From Lumbricus rubellus (lineage: Eukaryota; Annelida; Clitellata; Crassiclitellata; Lumbricidae), in assembly GCA_945859605.1 (NCBI GenBank), contig OX243816.1, positions 26,313,699-26,377,698 of the forward strand: 64,000 nucleotides of DNA, read 5' to 3'. Each line of letters begins with the position of its first letter. The stretch's first letter is position 1. The notes under the pieces are model-generated. The model made no database searches, was not told the origin of the DNA, and saw only the letters and a program-made list of their open reading frames with translations. This document shows positions 59,303 through 64,000 of this stretch, one piece after another. The position numbers were made by a program, and so were the translations under genes.

Positions 59303-60963
59303 GCGGCTGCTGGTAGGAGGGCTCACCCTTGTCCGATGGATGCCATGCACGTTACCAAAGCAACCTTTTTTAAACTTAAGATGCTGAGGATCCAGTTTGT
59401 ATTAGAGTTCTTTGATTGGTAACAGATGGAAAGCTTGCGTGTTGCCTAGAATTTAAACAGACACACACAAATGTACACTGTAGTGTATAAATTAAGATTT
59501 AATGTCAGTAGAATAGAAAGCCAGCTGGAGTCTGTGATGTCTGTTGGCAGTCAAACCATCAACTGAGAAGAAGCACCTTTGCTGCTGCTGCTGCTGCTAC
59601 TGCTGCTGGCGAAATAAGCCACCTCCGTAGCACCTCGCCACAGACAGCAAATGGGCTGCAAAATGTCTCCTAAATAGGCAAGGAGCAAGTGAAAGCAGCA
59701 TGGCAGCCAGTCTCATGGGTCATCATCATCATTGGATTGGTGATGGCTGCTGCAGCTGCATAAACTGCTGTCTTTGTCAGTGTGATGCAGCAGTGCTCGA
59801 TGAAGACAGTCAATGCACAACGGATCAGTGATGCTGCTGCTGCTGCTGCTGCCACTTCAGTTCAGCCACAGAAGATGCAGCTCTTCATACAAACAGTTAA
59901 ACTAAACGAACTTCATGTTACATATATTCATATAATTATGTTTCCATCATTTATATTGAACTGAACATAATCTTAACATAAAAACGGCAGCTCGTTAAAT
60001 CTGGGCAACAAATCCTGTAAAAGCTCATTCGTATACATCAAGCCTGGTTTTGACACAACCATATTCATAATGACAAATTATATCTGGCTATATGTAAAAA
60101 TCAATTTTAAAAAATACACGAAATCTAAATTTATGTTCTACATCATCACAGTGCTTTTCTTATAACTCAGAAAAACATTATTCTAAGTGTTCTTAAATCG
60201 AGGTATTGAGCAATTACTAGAATCGAGTCACTGGATAAACAATGAGCAGCTACTCAAATAACCATCAGTTTGTCAACCTCTGATTATAATGCAATTTTAG
60301 TGCAAACACTAATCGCTTTACTTGTAAGAAACTGTAAAAACCATCTGCATAAAATTATGTGTACATAGTCACAGTCATGTACAATTGTACATGTGGTCAA
60401 ATTCAGTTGAAATAAAGAAGGTTGCACATTCCAAAGATTTGCAATGTTCATTTACTTAAACTGGGTGAGACTTATTTTGACGAGTGGGCTGAAGGTGCTG
60501 TTAATATAAATGGTAAATTATAAGTCTTCAACCTTCAATGGAATTGACAATGACCGAGTACAATGGGGATCATTTATTCATACATATCATCGCCAAATGG
60601 CTGGCATCAGGAACTGATGATGATGATGATGATGAATATTTGTAACACAGGCACAATTAAGTGCTCTGTTGAGAATTCTTTAGGGTTATCTTTGACAAAC
60701 ATATTGGTCTCCAGTGGCCATGATTTACTCTAAATGGAAAAATCCATGAAACATACATATCTGCTGCAGGACAGGTTTCACGTTGGCATAACAAATTAGT
60801 CAAACACTCAGAAACTCGAAAATGGTCTGGATTCTTGGCAAGAGCCATCACTAGGTAATATGCCAACACATGAATATCAATCTGTTCTTCAAATCTTGCA
60901 TTGGTTTTCATTGAAGATTGAAGATTTATATATTTATCATGTAAATATATAATTATTATTATT

Positions 60964-60994
<31 letters not shown>

Positions 60995-61265
60995 ATAATT
61001 ATTTTCTGTTCAGCAAAGGATTTGTTTCAAATTGTCTTCTGCCAACAATGCAGTTCGTGCCCACCGAGTTGCAAGTGTCATCATTATGTAGAGCAGTCAC
61101 ATCCACTACAGAAACAATTGTTCAGACACTCAGACAGACACACATACATACAGACAGACATACAGACAGACAGACAATGTGTGTCATAATTGGCACTTAC
61201 ATCACAGCTACATGACTCATTTGTGGCTTTTCCCCCCATTTGATAAGGTTTTATGCACAACCCTC

Positions 61266-61480
61266 GTGGGGCGTGGTGGTGTAGTGGGTATGTTAGTTGC
61301 CTTGCAGCCGGAAGGTTGCAGATTCGAATTCACCTCAAGTCATCGCATAGGGACCTTGGGCAAGTCCTCCACTCGCAATTGCTCAGCGCTTCGGCATAAA
61401 ACTCTGATGCAGTGTCAGGAGCGCTTCTGAGTAGAGACCTTGAAGGGGTGCTATAATAAGTGCACATACAAACAAGCAAA
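61266..61480 (+). mobile_element. tRNA-derived SINE, copy 7
   Basis: Full-length. A-box-like TGGTGTAGTGGG (61277-61288), B box GATTCGAATTC (61321-61331), 44 bases apart as in tRNA-type promoters. Body GACCTTGGGCAAGTCCTCC, tail GGGGTGCTATAATAAGTGCA + CATACAAACAA. Confidence 0.92.
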
Positions 61481-62564
61481 CAATCCTAAATCAGTTAGTG
61501 CAGACCACAGACCTCAGCCAGAAAAACTGAATCCTGCAGGACTGACAGACAGCTGGTTCTGGGTATTGTTTGTTTTGTTTGTATGAGATGATGTTGTGAT
61601 GAGGGAGTTGTTAGTAGTGCTACTACTCATTCATCCCTCCATGCCAGAATGTTCAGCTGTCCAGTCCTCATCAAACTGGGTGTCTCATGGAAAGGGGTAA
61701 AAGTGGGTGAAAAGTGATGCAGTGGTGGTCTTCATTACATTCATCGTGACCTAGATGAGGTGTGCAATATCGTCTAGGACTGGCAGCCATGGAAGCTGGG
61801 TTTGGGAGAGCTCTGGGATAACGTGCATGGACACATGGAGAGGGACATCAACTATGCTTTCCATGCACAGGACAAGCAATGTCAACATGCTTGCGGCACA
61901 CACATACTCTGCCGTTGATAGCAGCAATAGAAAGCAATGGCACTCCATGTTGAGCTGGTAAGTTTGTTCAGCAGGTGGTTATTTCGAGTGCTAATCTTTG
62001 CTGCAGTCTCCTTCAAGTGGTGATGGTCTGTAAGTGACACTTAGACTCTGCATGTATATAGGAGTCTACTCATCGTCAATGCACCAATTTTGAAGTTTAA
62101 CTTGTCATTGGCTTTTGTAGCGTGCCGATGAAAGACACTTGAACGAGCTTTTGGATGCGCCTGGCTGACGTAGCATAACTCTGTCTCCGTTTCTTACAAT
62201 GCTTAGCTATGATCTCCATGTCGCAGTTCAGTGTCGCTTCAAGTGCCGTGAAAGAGCGATGACTTTGGGGAAGGTCATTAATGCAATTACTGAAGAGATT
62301 TGAAAGACAACAGAAGACCAGTGAAGACCATTGTTCTAGTTTCTTAAAGAGTTGTACAAGTCCTTCATAGGCATTTGGAAATGCCATTTTCCAAAGGCAG
62401 ACACCAGAGATTCAACTACCCAAACAAATAAGCTGTTTTTCATCAAATTTGAAAAATGGTTCGCACAGTCAAATTTGTATTTTTTTCAAGGCTCCATGCT
62501 CAATTCAACCGCTTCAAGCAGGTTCAATTTAACGTCCTATCTTGTCTGTAAATTTCACCTGTCA

Positions 62565-62771
62565 ATGACTTCCGCAGGAAGCTGGGATACAGATTCTCTT
62601 AAGTTTGTACAAGAACTAGGACGAAAGATTTCAGCAGCCAAACGTGACCATCGTGAGACAAGCCACTTGCTCCAGCGCCTATCAGTCGCTCTGCAAATAG
62701 GAAACTCTTTGTCGGTTTTGGAAACAACAGACTCGAACAGTCAAGACACCTGGAGGTTTTTGACTGAATGA
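62565..62771 (+). pseudogene. Possible retroelement C-terminal scrap
   Basis: Open frame MTSAGSWDTDSLKFVQELGR, then RETSHLLQRLSVALQIGNS and a stop. The pattern (E-L-G-R-x-I...ETS...LQRLS-V-A-L-Q-x-G-N) reminds me of the C-terminal segment of retrotransposon-encoded proteins in invertebrate genomes. I cannot name the family; it could also be an unrelated exon. Confidence 0.3.
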
Positions 62772-62844
62772 CTACATGCTACGTAATGTTCAAAAGGAGC
62801 AAAGCCATTAGCCTGTACATAACTTTGTCAGTTTCTTTGGAAAT

Positions 62845-62869
62845 AATAATAATAATACAATAAGTATAT

Positions 62870-62922
<53 letters not shown>
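62845..62922. repeat. (TAA)n microsatellite
   Basis: About 20 TAA triplets with small interruptions. Confidence 0.96.
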
Positions 62923-63079
62923 CAATGTCGCTTTTAGGGGTACTTTTTCCAGCTGGGACCTTGACGATTAGGGTCCATTCCAGACAAATCTGCTTTTATC
63001 GAGAGTGTTGAAGTTCCTGAGAGATCATGTTTATCTCGGGACAAAAAATAAAAAAAGATTAAAAAATTTAATTAAAAAT

Positions 63080-63080
63080 A

Positions 63081-63122
<42 letters not shown>
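63080..63122. repeat. (TAA)n microsatellite
   Basis: About 14 TAA triplets. Confidence 0.96.
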
Positions 63123-63124
<2 letters not shown>

Positions 63125-64000
63125 CGACAATTTCTATGGCACTGTAACACAGCACATGCCATTACAATGGCGCCTCTACAAACACAAACGCAATCAGTCA
63201 GAAGTACGCCATTTGTTAATGGCTTTTCACCCATGATTGAAAACTGGGATCCCAAGCTGCTTCCAAGGCTTGTTTTAAGATGCAGTGATGCAAGAAATGT
63301 GCAGCGATAACTTGAAAAATGCACAGATGAAAGGCTGTTTACAGTACAATGTGCAGTAATCATCATAAGAATAAGGAATTGTAATTCAATAAAGTTCATA
63401 ATTATTTATCATATTTATGATTTTGCGCTCGTCATGTGCAGCAATAAATTTTTCCTAAAACATGCTCTGCCTGATTCAACTCCTGTGTCACCGCATGACC
63501 ACCACCATCAAGGATTACAACCATGACAACCCTCTGCTTGGTCCCCAGATTCTAACCTGGCACCAGAACAAACATAACAGCCAGGCTATTAATACAGCAC
63601 CAATAACTGCACCATGAGTAAGCTGGTTTCTTTGACATGTATGGCTTTTGTGTGGCACTGAGAAATTTATAATATTTACATTTCATTATAGCACAATCAA
63701 CATCGAAAACCCGGAAAAGTCAAGTAAGGCAAGAAAATGGCAAGAATATATATACATAAACTGTGCACAAACTTTGACTACACATATGGTATGGTGAGGA
63801 GTACCCTGGATGCCGATATAACCTACTGGTACTAAAGATGATACACTAAACAAAAGGACAGATTGTGAACATTATACTAAGTAATAGGCATTTAAATTAC
63901 ACTTATAAAATTAAAAGATAAGGTAACTAATAAAAAAGAAAATCAAACCAGCTAAAATGTGAGAGAGCACACTGATTCATATAGTATCGTGATTTGGGAT

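Larger units (their letters stand above)
59303..64000. other. 5' flank of the PDE gene
   Basis: No recognisable exon. (CTG)n-type repeats at 59580-59605 and 59830-59853, TA-rich tracts at 60950-61000, SINE copy 7, a possible retroelement scrap (62565-62771) and two (TAA)n arrays. Promoter and any 5' untranslated exon must lie here, but I could not locate them. Confidence 0.6.

Noticed and set aside
59303..59350. Longer PDE start at 59350
   Set aside because: The codon there is GTG (Val), not ATG; no ATG exists in frame upstream before the stop. The ATG at 59302 is preferred.
60657..60911. 84-codon minus-strand frame (FEEQIDIHVLAYYLVMALAK)
   Set aside because: Looks faintly protein-like but has no splice or family support and is within chance length for this window.
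61266..61340. Genuine tRNA genes at the SINE heads
   Set aside because: A and B boxes are present but the sequence does not close a cloverleaf with an acceptor stem, and it continues into the SINE body in all seven copies.

Overview
This is a window of animal nuclear DNA: AT-rich, intron-rich and heavily loaded with transposable-element debris and simple repeats. It has no operons, bacterial genes or CRISPR array. One protein-coding gene dominates. It lies on the minus strand and runs almost the whole window, from a start codon near 59302 to a stop at 4148. I could assemble 18 coding exons whose reading frames join without a break into an 882-residue protein. It is a class I cyclic-nucleotide phosphodiesterase with two GAF domains, closest to the PDE5/PDE11 group. 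All metal-binding residues of the HD-type catalytic domain, the nucleotide-binding glutamine and both GAF NK...F...DE motifs are present. So is an RKIS phosphorylation site at the position of the known PKG/PKA site of PDE5. The host looks like an invertebrate metazoan, but I cannot place the phylum from the sequence.

Layout from left to right (3' to 5' of the gene): 1-4147 is the 3' flank, with a likely poly(A) signal at 4035-4040 and two tRNA-derived SINEs. 4148-12543 holds exons 18 to 11 (catalytic domain), interrupted by a 2-kb, 46-bp satellite in intron 14. 12544-23409 holds exons 10 to 6 (GAF-B and the linker into the catalytic domain), with several transposons. Intron 5 (23410-32389) is a transposon graveyard: a hAT-like MITE, a giant inverted repeat, a TTAA-flanked element and a dead Tc1/mariner-like element. 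32390-39495 holds exons 5 to 2. Intron 1 (39496-58534, 19 kb) carries three copies of one MITE, a nested Tc1-like cluster, a SINE and minisatellites. Exon 1 is at 58535-59302. The remaining 4.7 kb is 5' flank with a SINE and a possible retroelement scrap.

Non-gene content falls into families that can be defined inside the window. There are seven copies of a ~210-bp SINE with pol III A and B boxes. There are four intact copies (one more decayed) of a ~420-bp MITE with ~30-bp inverted ends and 3-bp TNA target duplications. Several non-LTR retrotransposon 3' remnants and many tandem repeats are also present. The most unusual gene-level observation is that three of the 17 splice donors (exons 2, 13 and 17) sit in short tandem repeats that duplicate the donor itself. 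At exon 17 the 39-bp period keeps frame, so three donors could yield proteins differing by 13 residues. One intron (11) appears to use a GC-AG pair. I found no convincing new molecular system; the strongest leads are the donor-copying repeats and the undescribed repeat families.
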